From Streptomyces composti (GTDB lineage Bacteria > Actinomycetota > Actinomycetes > Streptomycetales > Streptomycetaceae), in NCBI RefSeq assembly GCF_012034205.1, contig NZ_JAATEM010000014.1:62001-126000 (forward strand): a stretch of 64,000 bases of DNA, in the 5' to 3' direction. The stretch's first letter is position 1, and each line of letters begins with the position of its first letter. A model generated the notes under the pieces. That model did not search any database and was not told the DNA's origin. It was given only the letters and a program-made list of their open reading frames with translations. Of the stretch, positions 7,973 through 18,731 are shown one piece after another. Both the position numbers and the translations under genes were made by a program.

Positions 7973-9325
7973 GTGACCGTGAACGCTAAGACCAGCACGA
8001 GCGCTGGCAACACCTGGCGAAACCTGCCCGCGGCGCAGCAGCCCGAGTACCCCGACCCCGAGGCTCTGCGCGCAGTGATCGCGGACCTCGAGTCGTATCC
8101 GCCGCTCGTCTTCGCGGGCGAGTGCGACCAGCTGCGCGCCCGGATGGCGGCCGTCGCCAAGGGAGAGGCGTTCCTCCTCCAGGGCGGCGACTGCGCCGAG
8201 GCGTTCGACGCGGTGTCCGCCGACCAGATCCGCAACAAGCTCAAGACGCTGCTCCAGATGGGCGCCGTGCTCACGTACGCCGCCTCGGTGCCCGTGGTGA
8301 AGGTGGGCCGGATCGCCGGCCAGTACTCCAAGCCGCGCTCCAAGCCGACCGAGACCCGCGACGGCGTGACCCTGCCGTCCTACCGGGGCGACTCGGTCAA
8401 CGGTTTCGAGTTCACCGAGGAGGCCCGCGTCCCGGACCCGGAGCGGCTCAAGCGGATGTACCACGCCTCGGCCTCCACGTTGAACCTGGTGCGCGCCTTC
8501 ACCACCGGCGGCTACGCCGACCTGCGCCAGGTGCACGCCTGGAACCAGGACTTCGTGAAGTCGTCCCCGTCCGGCCAGCGCTACGAGCAGCTCGCCCGCG
8601 AGATCGACAACGCGCTGAACTTCATGCACGCCTGCGGGGCCGACCCGGAGGAGTTCAAGACCGTCGAGTTCTACTCCTCGCACGAGGCGCTGCTGCTCGA
8701 CTACGAGACGGCGCTCACCCGCGTCGACTCGCGCACCGGGCTGCTGTACGACGTCTCCGCGCACATGGTGTGGATCGGTGAGCGCACCCGGCAGCTGGAC
8801 CACGCGCACATCGAGTTCGCCTCCAGGATCCGCAACCCGATCGGCGTCAAGCTGGGCCCGACCACGACGGCCGAGGAGGCGCTGCAGTACATCGAGCGTC
8901 TGGACCCGGAGCGCGAGCCGGGCCGGCTGACCTTCATCGTCCGGATGGGCGCGGACAAGATCCGCGACAGGCTTCCCGAGCTGGTCGAGAAGGTCACCGC
9001 CTCCGGCGCCACCGTCGCCTGGGTGACCGACCCGATGCACGGCAACACCTTCGAGGCGGCCTCCGGGCACAAGACCCGCCGCTTCGACGACGTGCTCGAC
9101 GAGGTCAAGGGCTTCTTCGAGGTCCACAAGGCGCTGGGCACCCATCCGGGCGGCATCCATGTGGAGCTGACCGGCGACGACGTCACCGAGTGCGTGGGCG
9201 GCGGCGACGAGATCTTCGTCGACGACCTGCACCAGCGGTACGAGACGGCCTGCGACCCGCGGCTCAACCGCAGCCAGTCGCTGGATCTGGCCTTCCTGGT
9301 CGCGGAGATGTACCGGGACCAGTGA
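7973..9325 (+). CDS. aroH: Class II DAHP synthase
   Basis: A 450-residue type II 3-deoxy-D-arabino-heptulosonate 7-phosphate synthase, joining phosphoenolpyruvate and erythrose 4-phosphate in the first step of the shikimate pathway. Recognisable segments are LQGGDCAEAF (metal-binding Cys), SYRGDSVNGF, FYSSHEALLLDYE, and the metal-ligand WVTDPMHGNT and HVELTGDDVTECVGG near the C-terminus. The GTG at 7973 gives the usual VTVNAKT start; GTG 7979 is also possible because GGAAG at 7966-7970 would be at better spacing. It diverges from the attenuated anthranilate synthase, so pathway entry and the tryptophan branch share one intergenic region. A strong hairpin follows the stop. Confidence 0.95.
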   Translation: MTVNAKTSTSAGNTWRNLPAAQQPEYPDPEALRAVIADLESYPPLVFAGECDQLRARMAAVAKGEAFLLQGGDCAEAFDAVSADQIRNKLKTLLQMGAVLTYAASVPVVKVGRIAGQYSKPRSKPTETRDGVTLPSYRGDSVNGFEFTEEARVPDPERLKRMYHASASTLNLVRAFTTGGYADLRQVHAWNQDFVKSSPSGQRYEQLAREIDNALNFMHACGADPEEFKTVEFYSSHEALLLDYETALTRVDSRTGLLYDVSAHMVWIGERTRQLDHAHIEFASRIRNPIGVKLGPTTTAEEALQYIERLDPEREPGRLTFIVRMGADKIRDRLPELVEKVTASGATVAWVTDPMHGNTFEAASGHKTRRFDDVLDEVKGFFEVHKALGTHPGGIHVELTGDDVTECVGGGDEIFVDDLHQRYETACDPRLNRSQSLDLAFLVAEMYRDQ

Positions 9326-9348
9326 ACCGGCCGACGGCCGCCCGGAGT

Positions 9349-9390
9349 GGTGACGGAAGCAAAGACTCCGAGCGGTGACGTAAGCAAAGA
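9349..9390 (+). repeat. 17-bp direct repeat pair after aroH
   Basis: GGTGACGGAAGCAAAGA at 9349-9365 is repeated with one change (GGTGACGTAAGCAAAGA) at 9374-9390, a 25-base period. The pair sits between the aroH stop and its terminator. Role unknown. Confidence 0.65.
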
Positions 9391-9433
9391 GTGGGGCGCG
9401 GATCACATGCGATCCGCGCCCCACGGCACTTTT
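9391..9433 (+). terminator. Intrinsic terminator of aroH
   Basis: Perfect 14-bp stem (9391-9404 with 9411-9424), 6-base loop ACATGC, followed by CTTTT at 9429-9433. Confidence 0.88.
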
Positions 9434-9457
9434 CCGGCCACCCGCCGGCGGGTAAGG

Positions 9458-9476
9458 TTAGGTTTGCCTCACCGAT
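9458..9476. promoter_or_regulatory. DtxR/DmdR-type iron box upstream of bfd
   Basis: TTAGGTTTGCCTCACCGAT matches about 14 of 19 positions of the actinobacterial iron box (TTAGGTTAGGCTAACCTAA type). It lies 50 bases before the bfd start, so repression by Fe2+-loaded DmdR1 is inferred. Confidence 0.72.
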
Positions 9477-9525
9477 CCAGGGGTCGGGACGGCACGGCCC
9501 ATGGACTCGATCGGGAGGTGACCGC

Positions 9526-9759
9526 GTGTACGTCTGCAGTTGCTTCGGCATCACCGAGCAGCAGGTCAAGAAGCACGCGGAGGACGGCGCCTGCACCCCC
9601 CGGCAGATAGCGTCCGCCTGCAAGGCCGGCACCGACTGCGGGTCGTGCGTACGCCGTATCCAGGCGCTCCTCGGCCGCGGCGGCTGCCCGCGGCGCGACC
9701 TGGCCGACCAGGGCAAGCCCGTGCTCGCCGAGGTCACCGCCCTGAACGAGGCCGCCTGA
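9526..9759 (+). CDS. bfd: Bacterioferritin-associated ferredoxin
   Basis: A 77-residue [2Fe-2S] protein with the Bfd cysteine pattern: C4 and C6 (YVCSCFG) and C38 and C41 (DCGSCVRR). Bfd docks on bacterioferritin and passes electrons to its heme to release stored iron. The GTG at 9526 is chosen because GGGAGG lies seven bases upstream and the protein begins right at the first iron-ligand segment. It converges on bfr and has an iron box in its promoter, so it should be induced when iron is scarce. Confidence 0.93.
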   Translation: MYVCSCFGITEQQVKKHAEDGACTPRQIASACKAGTDCGSCVRRIQALLGRGGCPRRDLADQGKPVLAEVTALNEAA

Positions 9760-9808
9760 CCCGCCCCGCCCGGCGGCGATCCGGCCGGCGACCCCGCCGG
9801 CGCCGCGG

Positions 9809-10288
9809 TCAGCTCTCCGGCTGCTCGATCACCTGGGAGATGTAGAGCGCCTCGCCGAGCTTCTCCACCAGATCCAGCTGGGTGTCCAGGTAGTCGATGT
9901 GGTGCTCCTCGTCGGCGAGGATCGACTCGAAGATGTTCGCGGATGTGATGTCGCCCTTCTCGCGCATCAGCTTGATCCCGCGGCGCAGCCGGTCGATGGC
10001 CTCGACCTCGATCTGCTTGTCCGCCTCGAACATCTCCTTGACGGTCTGGCCCACCCGCACATGGAACAGCCGCTGATAGTTGGGGAGCCCCTCGAGGAAC
10101 AGGATCCGGTCGGTGAGCACCTCGGCGTGCTTCATCTCGTCGAACGACTCGGCCCGTGTGTACTTGGCCAGCTTGTACCAGCCGAAGTTCTCCTGCATCT
10201 TCGCGTGCAGGAAGTACTGGTTGATCGCGGTCAGCTCGGCGGTCAGCTGCTCGTTGAGGTACTCGATGACTTCGGGGTCGCCCTGCAT
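9809..10288 (-). CDS. bfr: Bacterioferritin
   Basis: A 159-residue iron-storage subunit that assembles into a 24-mer cage. The ferroxidase ligands E18, E51 and H54 and the heme-binding M52 (FDEMKHAEVL) are all present, as is the ADEEHHIDYLDTQL second half-site. The ATG at 10288 follows GGAAGGAG and starts the protein MQGDPEVIEYLN. A 42-base in-frame extension upstream is untypical and rejected. It faces bfd tail to tail, pairing storage with release. Confidence 0.95.
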   Translation of the reverse strand: MQGDPEVIEYLNEQLTAELTAINQYFLHAKMQENFGWYKLAKYTRAESFDEMKHAEVLTDRILFLEGLPNYQRLFHVRVGQTVKEMFEADKQIEVEAIDRLRRGIKLMREKGDITSANIFESILADEEHHIDYLDTQLDLVEKLGEALYISQVIEQPES

Positions 10289-10356
10289 CGCGAAGGCTCC
10301 TTCCACGCGGACTGGCGGGTTGCGCCGCATGATTCCACCCGTGCAGAAGATCGTCC

Positions 10357-10381
10357 AGTAAGTCTCTACTTAGTAAGTAAG
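10357..10381. promoter_or_regulatory. Repeats and palindrome upstream of bfr
   Basis: Three copies of AGTAAG (10357, 10372, 10376) lie in 25 bases, with an inverted repeat ACTTA-G-TAAGT at 10368-10378. The cluster is about 70-95 bases upstream of the bfr ATG, in AT-rich sequence unlike its surroundings. A regulator site is inferred; the factor is unknown. Confidence 0.45.
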
Positions 10382-10486
10382 TGCAGGCTTAGTCCGTTTT
10401 GACCGGTCTTTTCAGTCTCTTTCGCTTTGCCCTGCTGTAAGGGGGGCAGGTCATGGGCATCGGTCCGGGTCTGTCAGGATGGAGAC

Positions 10487-11134
10487 ATGGGTCAGCCGGC
10501 GGAACGCGAATCGGGGGAGCGCGCAGGAGAAGGAGCGGCACGGCTCGAGCTCCCGCCGGGACAGCGACTGCAACGGGGCTGGCCGGTCACGCACTACGGA
10601 CCGGTCCCGAAGTTCCGGCCCGAGCGCTGGGAGTTCCGGGTGTTCGGCGCCACCGCCGACGGCGAGAAGCACTGCTGGACCCACGAGGAGTTCACCGCGC
10701 TGCCGTACACCACCGTGGTGGCGGATCTGCACTGCGTCACCAAGTTCAGCATGGTCGGCGCCGAGTGGGGCGGCATCCCCGCCCGCACCATCCTCGAGAC
10801 CGCACCGCCCGCGGACGACGTCACCCATGTGATGGTGTGGGCCGAGTACGGCTACAGCGCCAACCTGAGACTCGACGACTTCGCCGCCGAACGCACCCTG
10901 TTCGCCACGCACAAGGACGGCGAGCTGCTCACCGCCGAGCATGGCTTCCCGCTCCGGCTGATCGTCCCCCATCTGTACGCATGGAAGGGACCCAAATGGG
11001 TCCGCGGCGTGGAGTACATGACCGCCGACCGCCGGGGCTTCTGGGAGGAGCGCGGCTACCACAACATCGGCGACCCCTGGAAGGAGCAGCGCTACTCCTA
11101 CCAGGAGGAGCCCGGGGACGGGCCCGAGCTCTGA
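10487..11134 (+). CDS. Molybdopterin-dependent oxidoreductase (sulfite oxidase-like, cytosolic)
   Basis: A 215-residue protein matching the oxidoreductase molybdopterin-binding domain. The molybdenum-ligand Cys is seen in VADLHCVTKFSMVGAEWGG and the C-terminal WVRGVEYM...GFWEERGYHN block is typical of the family. It has neither a Tat signal nor the dimerisation domain of true sulfite oxidases, so it is short and probably cytoplasmic. No heme or cytochrome partner gene is adjacent. The ATG at 10487 has GGATGGAG just upstream; the last part of that stretch could also serve as CAGGAT -10 for a leaderless transcript. Substrate unknown. Confidence 0.82.
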   Translation: MGQPAERESGERAGEGAARLELPPGQRLQRGWPVTHYGPVPKFRPERWEFRVFGATADGEKHCWTHEEFTALPYTTVVADLHCVTKFSMVGAEWGGIPARTILETAPPADDVTHVMVWAEYGYSANLRLDDFAAERTLFATHKDGELLTAEHGFPLRLIVPHLYAWKGPKWVRGVEYMTADRRGFWEERGYHNIGDPWKEQRYSYQEEPGDGPEL

Positions 11135-11155
11135 GACCCCGCGGAGTCTGGCGGG

Positions 11156-12025
11156 TCAGTCGTCGCGCAGCTTCTTCAGGCGCTCCACGTCCGCCGCGTG
11201 CCCCTCCTTGCCGCCCGGGGTCTCGATGATCAGCGGGACGCCCTCGGTCGCCGGGTGGGTCATCAGCGCCCGGAACGGCTCCTCGCCGATATGGCCGGCG
11301 CCGATGTTGGCATGCCGGTCCTTGTGCGCGCCCACCACGTCCAGCGAGTCATTGGCGTGGATCAGCCTCAGCCGGCCCTCGCCGACGGTGTCCACCAGCT
11401 CGTCCAGCGTCCGGTGCATCCCGTCCGGTCCGGTCAGGTCGTGGCCGGCCGCGAAGACATGGCAGGTGTCCAGGCACACCCCGAGCCGCGGATGCGCCTC
11501 GAGCGCCTCGAAGTACGGCCCGAGGTCCCGGACCAGCGAGCACAGCGAGGCGCCCTGGCCCGCCGTGGGCTCGAGGAGCAGATACGGATCGTCGGGGTGG
11601 GTCAGCTCGTCCAGCAGCGGCAGCATGCGCTCGCGCACCTGCCGGAGCGCCACCGGGCGCTCCCGCCCGCCGGTCGCGCTGCCGGTGTGCACCACCACAC
11701 CGAGGGCGCCGATCTCCCGCCCGCGGCGCAGCGAGTGCCGCAGCGAGGCGACCGAGGAATCGACGGTCGCCTCCGTGTGGGAACCGAAGTTGATCAGATA
11801 CGGGGCGTGCACATACGCCGGGACGCCCTCCTCGGCGCAGGCCGCCCGGAACGCCTCGTCCTGCCGCGGGCTGCCCCCCGGGGTGGCCCAGCCGCGGGGG
11901 TTGGCGACGAAGACCTGCACGGCCTCGGCGCCCATCTCACGGGCGTAGGCCAGGCCGGTGGAGTGCAGACCGCCGGCCACGGGCACATGGCCGCCGACCG
12001 GGTTGCGGGGGAGACGATCCTTCAC
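11156..12025 (-). CDS. nfo: Deoxyribonuclease IV (apurinic/apyrimidinic endonuclease)
   Basis: A 289-residue AP endonuclease of the Nfo TIM-barrel family, which cuts 5' of abasic sites in base excision repair. Zinc-ligand motifs are visible: VHAPYLINFGS, VVHTGSA, LLLEPTAGQG, VCLDTCHVFAAGHDL, IHANDS, HANIGAGHIG and IIETPGG. The GTG at 12025 is the first start and no ribosome-binding site is evident before it. It is transcribed in the same direction as the PASTA kinase but separated from it by 59 bases. Confidence 0.92.
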   Translation of the reverse strand: MKDRLPRNPVGGHVPVAGGLHSTGLAYAREMGAEAVQVFVANPRGWATPGGSPRQDEAFRAACAEEGVPAYVHAPYLINFGSHTEATVDSSVASLRHSLRRGREIGALGVVVHTGSATGGRERPVALRQVRERMLPLLDELTHPDDPYLLLEPTAGQGASLCSLVRDLGPYFEALEAHPRLGVCLDTCHVFAAGHDLTGPDGMHRTLDELVDTVGEGRLRLIHANDSLDVVGAHKDRHANIGAGHIGEEPFRALMTHPATEGVPLIIETPGGKEGHAADVERLKKLRDD

Positions 12026-12084
12026 CCGTTCAGGGTGTCATGACCGCCGGGGCACCCGGGACGGGGCCTGCACCTTCGCGCACC

Positions 12085-14019
12085 TCACCTGATCTTGATG
12101 GTGATCGTCGAGCCCTTGGGCGCCTTCTCTCCGCCCGCCACCGACTGGTCCTTGACGGTGTCGCCGAACAGCCCGAGCAGACCCCGGTCCTCGTCGACCT
12201 CGAACCCGGCCCCCTCCAGCTTCTCCCTGGCCTCGTCCACGCTGTCGCCGACCACGTCCGGCACCTCGACCATCTCCGGGCCCTTGGACAGCGTCAGCGT
12301 CACCGTGTCGCCCTCGGCCGCCCGGCCGCCAGGAGCCGGGTTCTGCCGGGCCACCCGGCCCGCCTCGTGCTCGGAGGTGACCCGCTGGGGAGCCACCTTC
12401 ACCTTCAGCCCGGCCTCCCGCAGCGCCGCCCGCGCGTCCGCCAGGTCGTCGCCGGTCACGTCCGGTACGTCCACCGGGCTGCCCTTGCTCACCGTGAGCG
12501 CCACCGCAGCGCCGCCGCGGACCTTGGTGCCCTTGCCCGGCCTGGTGGAGATCACCGAGCCGCGCGGCACGGAGTCGCTGAACTCGCGGGTCACCATGCC
12601 CGGCTCCAGGCCCTCCTCCTTCAGCAGGGCGCGCGCCTTGTCCAGCGGGTAGCCGTCCAGATCGGGCACCCGCACACGCTGCGGGCCCTTGGAGATCACC
12701 AGCGACACCGAGCCGTTGCCCCGGATCCGGGCGCCCGCCTTCGGGTCCGTGCTGATCACGGTGCCCCGCTCCACGGTGTCGCTGTACTCCTCGGTGACCT
12801 CACCGACCTCGAGGCCCTCCTCGGCCAGCCGGTCCCGGGCCTGCTGCTCGGTCTTCGCCAGCAGCGGCGGCACCTTGGTGAACTGGCCGGAGTTGATGTA
12901 CCAGATGCCGGTGCCGAGGCCGAGCACCAGCAGCACCGCCACCACCACGGTCATCGGGCCGCGCCGCAGCGCCGGGCGCCGCCGGGGCGGCAGCGGCGGT
13001 GACGCCAGCCGGCTGGTGCGGTGCACGTCACCGGCGTCCGGGTCGTCCGCTTCGTCCCCGTCGATCGGCAGCGGCCGGGGCATGGTCAGCGACCTGGGGA
13101 TGACGCTCGTACGGTCCTCGGAGATGTCGTGCTCCGAGGACAGGGCCTGCGGCGGCACGGCGTCCAGCTGCTCGTCGTCGAGCCGGGCGCGCGCCTCGCG
13201 GACCCGGGCCAGCAGCGCCACCGCGTCCTGCGGGCGGATCGCGGCCGAGCGCGCCGTCGCGGCGGCCACCAGCTCGTCCAGCTCGTAGGCCATGCCGGGC
13301 ACCACGGCCGAGGGCGGCGGCACGTCGTCGTGGAGATGCTTGTACAGCACGGTCGCGGGGGAGTCGCCGTCGTGCGGCTTCTCGCCGGTGAGCATCTCGT
13401 AGAGCAGGATGCCGCAGGCGTAGACGTCGACCCGGGGATCGGCGGTGCCGTGCTCGATCTGCTCGGGCGCGAGGTAGGAGACCGTGCCGAGCACGGTACC
13501 GGTGGTGTTGGTCACCGAGTCCACGGCACGTACCAGACCGAAGTCGGCGACCTTGACCCGGCCGTCGTCCCCGATGAGGACGTTCTCCGGCTTCATGTCC
13601 CGGTGCACGAAACCGGCGCGGTGCGCGGCGCCGAGCGCGGCCAGCACCGGCTCCAGCACGTCCAGCGCGGCCCGCGGCTGGAGCGCGCCCCGCTCGCGCA
13701 GCACGTCGCGGAGGGTGCAGCCGGCGATGTACTCCATCGCCAGGTAGACGTACGCCCCGTCGGTGCCCTGGTCGAAGACCTGCACCACATTGGGGTGGGC
13801 CAGCCGCGCGACCGACTTCGCCTCCCGGATGAACCGCTCGACGAACGAGGCGTCGGCGGCGAGGGAGGGGTGCATCACCTTGACGGCGAGCACCCGGTCC
13901 AGGCGGGTGTCCAGGGCCCGGTAGACCGTTGCCATCCCGCCGACCGCGATCCGGGCGTCGACGCGATACCGGCCGTCGAGCACCTGCCCGACCAGAGGGT
14001 CCTGAAGGGTCGTGTCCAC
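12085..14019 (-). CDS. Ser/Thr protein kinase with four PASTA domains
   Basis: A 644-residue membrane kinase of the PknB class. The kinase domain spans about 15-275: glycine loop IAVGGMATVY, K47 in AVKVMHP, catalytic HRDMKPEN with D141, DFG at about 160 and GTVSYLAPEQ. An acidic linker follows, then one transmembrane helix (TVVVAVLLVLGLGTGIWYI, about 357-376). Four extracellular PASTA repeats run to the end, each with a VPxLxG/D-type start and ending in a glycine-valine-SKG motif. PASTA repeats bind muropeptides or lipid II and tie kinase activity to cell-wall state. As I recall the S. coelicolor gene here is SCO2110 (pkaF). It stands apart from the pknB-type division locus, as a stand-alone gene facing thiG. 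Confidence 0.92.
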   Translation of the reverse strand: MDTTLQDPLVGQVLDGRYRVDARIAVGGMATVYRALDTRLDRVLAVKVMHPSLAADASFVERFIREAKSVARLAHPNVVQVFDQGTDGAYVYLAMEYIAGCTLRDVLRERGALQPRAALDVLEPVLAALGAAHRAGFVHRDMKPENVLIGDDGRVKVADFGLVRAVDSVTNTTGTVLGTVSYLAPEQIEHGTADPRVDVYACGILLYEMLTGEKPHDGDSPATVLYKHLHDDVPPPSAVVPGMAYELDELVAAATARSAAIRPQDAVALLARVREARARLDDEQLDAVPPQALSSEHDISEDRTSVIPRSLTMPRPLPIDGDEADDPDAGDVHRTSRLASPPLPPRRRPALRRGPMTVVVAVLLVLGLGTGIWYINSGQFTKVPPLLAKTEQQARDRLAEEGLEVGEVTEEYSDTVERGTVISTDPKAGARIRGNGSVSLVISKGPQRVRVPDLDGYPLDKARALLKEEGLEPGMVTREFSDSVPRGSVISTRPGKGTKVRGGAAVALTVSKGSPVDVPDVTGDDLADARAALREAGLKVKVAPQRVTSEHEAGRVARQNPAPGGRAAEGDTVTLTLSKGPEMVEVPDVVGDSVDEAREKLEGAGFEVDEDRGLLGLFGDTVKDQSVAGGEKAPKGSTITIKIR

Positions 14020-14132
14020 GCAGGGAGTCTACGAGCCGCAACCGGCCCCCCGACCCCGTCCACCCCTGTCCAGGGCCCTATTGCAGCGGAGCTGTGACGC
14101 GTCTCGCACATCCGCGCGCACCCGGGAGCCCC

Positions 14133-16380
<2,248 letters not shown>

Positions 16381-16389
16381 GGGCGTCCA

Positions 16390-16485
16390 GCCCCTCCCTT
16401 CGCCGGCATGACCCGGATCAGGTTCGTACGGTCGGAGGCCGCCAGCCTCCCTCTCAGCCCGGTGCGTCCGGGCTCCCGCGAGTGC
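16390..16485 (-). promoter_or_regulatory. TPP riboswitch (THI box)
   Basis: The minus strand carries the two conserved parts of the thiamine pyrophosphate aptamer: CTGAGAGGGA (16457-16448) and ACCTGATCCGGGT (16423-16411) with the following CATGCCGGCGAAGGGA. It lies directly upstream of thiO, so TPP should repress thiO-thiS-thiG. The 3' end of the aptamer is about 10 bases from the ATG, pointing to translational control. Confidence 0.93.
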
Positions 16486-16495
16486 TTCACCCGCC

Positions 16496-16525
16496 ACCCT
16501 AGCCCGCGGCCGATCGCAGCGGTAA
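16496..16525 (-). promoter_or_regulatory. Promoter of the thiO-thiS-thiG transcript
   Basis: TTACCG (16525-16520) and TAGGGT (16501-16496) with an 18-base spacer lie just upstream of the TPP aptamer. The -10 match is good and the -35 is weak. Confidence 0.55.
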
Positions 16526-16671
16526 GGGAGCCTCCGCGAGCACGGGCGGGGGAGCGGAGGAACGCGGCGCGGACGGCGGGGGTCGTGCAGAGGCGCGCGG
16601 AGGGCGATGCGGAGGAGACCACGGCGCGGAGGGGCTGACCGAACCGGAAGCCGGATGTCTATGGTGATCAG

Positions 16672-17913
16672 GTGAGCGAGCAGACGCAGGGTTCTCAGCC
16701 GTCCGGGCCGGGGCGGGTGGTGGTGGCCGGAGCGGGCATGGCCGGGGTGCAGACCGCGGTCGCCCTGCGGGAGCAGGGCTACACCGGCACCGTCACCCTG
16801 CTCGGCGCCGAGCCCCACCAGCCCTACGACCGGCCGCCGTTGTCCAAGGCCGTGCTGCTCGGCAAGGCCGAGGACTCCGCCCTCGACGTCGACTTCGAAG
16901 GGCTGGACATCGAACTGCGCCTGGGCTGCGAGGTGTTCGGCCTGCGTCCCGGCGAGCACGAACTGGACACCGGGGCCGGGACCGTCCGGTACGACGTCCT
17001 GGTGATCGCCACCGGGGCGGAGCCGGTCCGGCTGCCCGGCGCGGACGGGGTGCCCGGCGTGCATCTGCTGCGCACCCTCGACGACGCCGAGCGGCTGCGC
17101 CCGGTGCTGGCCCGGCAGCACGACATCGTGGTGGCCGGGGCCGGCTGGATCGGCGCCGAGTTCGCCACCGCCGCGCGCGAGGCGGGCTGCGCGGTCACCG
17201 TCGTCGAGGCCGCCGACCGGCCGCTCGCCGAGGCGCTGCCCGCCGAGGTGGCCGCCCCGATGACCGCCTGGTACGCCGAGGCCGGCGTCGAGCTGCGCAC
17301 CGGGGTGCGCGTGGAGCGAGTGGAGCCCGGCACGGTGGTGCTGGCGGACGGCTCGCGGCTCGCCGCGGGCGCCGTGGTGGTCGGCATCGGGGCCCGCCCG
17401 GCCACCGGCTGGCTGGCCGGGTCCGGCATCGCCCTCGGGGAGCACGGAGAGGTCCTCGCCGACCGCACCCTGGCGACCTCGCTGCCCGATGTGTACGCGG
17501 TCGGCGACTGCGCCTCCTTCCCCTCCGGCCGCTACGGCAAGCGGCTGCTGGTCCATCACTGGGACAACGCGCTGCAGGGGCCGCGCACGGTCGCCGCCAA
17601 CATCCTCGGCGCGGCCACCGGTGAGCCTTCGGCGGTGTACGACCCGGTGCCGTACTTCTGGTCCGAGCAGTTCGGGCGGTTCGTGCAGTACGCCGGTCAT
17701 CACGAGGACGCCGACCGGACGGTGTGGCGCGGGGATCCGAACGGACCGGCGTGGACGGTGTGCTGGCTGCGGGAGTCCCGCCTGGTGGCGCTCCTCGCGG
17801 TGGGCCGCCCCCGGGACCTGACGCAGGGGCGCCGGCTGATCGAGGCGGGTGCGCGGCTCGACCCGGAGCTGGTCGCCGACCCGGCCCGCCCCCTGAAGTC
17901 GGCGACCGCCTGA
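16672..17913 (+). CDS. NAD(P)/FAD-dependent ferredoxin reductase
   Basis: A 413-residue class of ferredoxin/rubredoxin reductase. It has the FAD fold VVVAGAGMAGVQTAVALREQGY, YDRPPLSK, the NAD fold VVAGAGWIGAEFA, and the second FAD motif VYAVGDCASF. Such enzymes pass electrons from NAD(P)H to small iron-sulfur proteins for P450s, dioxygenases or Bfd. No dedicated partner is adjacent; Bfd, 7 kb away, is a guess. TATGGT at 16660-16665 ends six bases before the GTG at 16672, with CTGACC 19 bases further up, so a leaderless transcript is likely. It diverges from the thiamine promoter. Confidence 0.9.
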   Translation: MSEQTQGSQPSGPGRVVVAGAGMAGVQTAVALREQGYTGTVTLLGAEPHQPYDRPPLSKAVLLGKAEDSALDVDFEGLDIELRLGCEVFGLRPGEHELDTGAGTVRYDVLVIATGAEPVRLPGADGVPGVHLLRTLDDAERLRPVLARQHDIVVAGAGWIGAEFATAAREAGCAVTVVEAADRPLAEALPAEVAAPMTAWYAEAGVELRTGVRVERVEPGTVVLADGSRLAAGAVVVGIGARPATGWLAGSGIALGEHGEVLADRTLATSLPDVYAVGDCASFPSGRYGKRLLVHHWDNALQGPRTVAANILGAATGEPSAVYDPVPYFWSEQFGRFVQYAGHHEDADRTVWRGDPNGPAWTVCWLRESRLVALLAVGRPRDLTQGRRLIEAGARLDPELVADPARPLKSATA

Positions 17914-18003
17914 CCGACGGCGGACGTCGTCGCACCGCGACGCGTCCACGCAGGCGGACCGGGCCCGCTTCCGGCTGTCAGTGGCAGATGGCAGGCTTGT
18001 CCC

Positions 18004-18369
18004 GTGACCGAGATTGACGCAAAGATCGATGCTCTCGTCCCCGCCTGGCTCACCCTGCCCGACATCGCCGAGAAGCTCGGCGTCGAGGTGACCCGCGTCC
18101 GGCAGCTGGTCAAGGAGGGCCAGCTCATCGCCGTGCGCCGGGGTGAGAACCGCGCGCTGCACGTGCCCGCCGACTTCATCGACGGGGACAGGGTCGTCAA
18201 GGGCCTCTCCGGCACCCTGACGCTCCTCAGGGACGACGGCTTCACGGTCGAAGAGATGCTGGAGTGGCTGTTCACCCCCGACGACTCCCTGCCGGGCACG
18301 CCCGCGCAGGCCCTCCGCGAGAACCGCGGTACGGAGGTGAAGCGCCGCGCCCAGGCCCTCGCGGTCTGA
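18004..18369 (+). CDS. Rv2175c-family DNA-binding protein
   Basis: A 121-residue protein with an N-terminal helix-turn-helix ([20 protein letters not shown]) and a C-terminal domain typical of the Rv2175c family, small DNA-binding proteins whose mycobacterial member is a substrate of the PASTA kinase PknL. A PASTA kinase lies 4 kb away here, so a functional link is possible but not shown. GTG at 18004 is preceded by CAGGCT six bases upstream, a possible leaderless -10. Confidence 0.85.
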   Translation: MTEIDAKIDALVPAWLTLPDIAEKLGVEVTRVRQLVKEGQLIAVRRGENRALHVPADFIDGDRVVKGLSGTLTLLRDDGFTVEEMLEWLFTPDDSLPGTPAQALRENRGTEVKRRAQALAV

Positions 18370-18731
18370 TCGAGCGGGACCCCGAGAGCCCCACGGACAG
18401 CCCGTCCGGCGCTCCCGGAAACGGCCGGCGCCGGACGTTCGGAGCGAGACGGCCGCCGCATCCCGCCCGGGCGGCGGCCCCAGACCCTCGTGTGCCGTCT
18501 CCGGCGGGCCGTTCCGGTCCGTCCCTGCCGGCCCCGGCAGCCGACGCCGGTGCGGACCCGGGGGAGGCGGCACCCACCCGCGCCGCCCCGGGCGGCGCGC
18601 ATGCCCGCAGCCGCGGGCGATCCCGGGCCGGCCCGCCGCCGACCTCGTACCGTGGTCGTCCGCACAGCCCGCTCGCACCGGCCCGATCGCGGCCGGTACC
18701 GAGATCCGACCGACCCCTGGGGGACTCCCGC
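18370..18731 (+). other. Intergenic region with two hairpins
   Basis: No credible gene is seen in these 362 bases. A 9-bp stem (18451-18459 with 18471-18479) follows the Rv2175c-like gene and probably ends its transcript. A second hairpin (18579-18587 with 18591-18599, 3-base loop) follows. The last 100 bases should hold the thiE promoter, but no clear hexamers stand out and no TPP aptamer is present. Confidence 0.55.

Noticed and set aside
10487..10489. Leaderless start for the molybdopterin oxidoreductase
   Set aside because: CAGGAT six bases upstream would fit, but GGATGGAG could also be a ribosome-binding site, so I left it out of the leaderless set.
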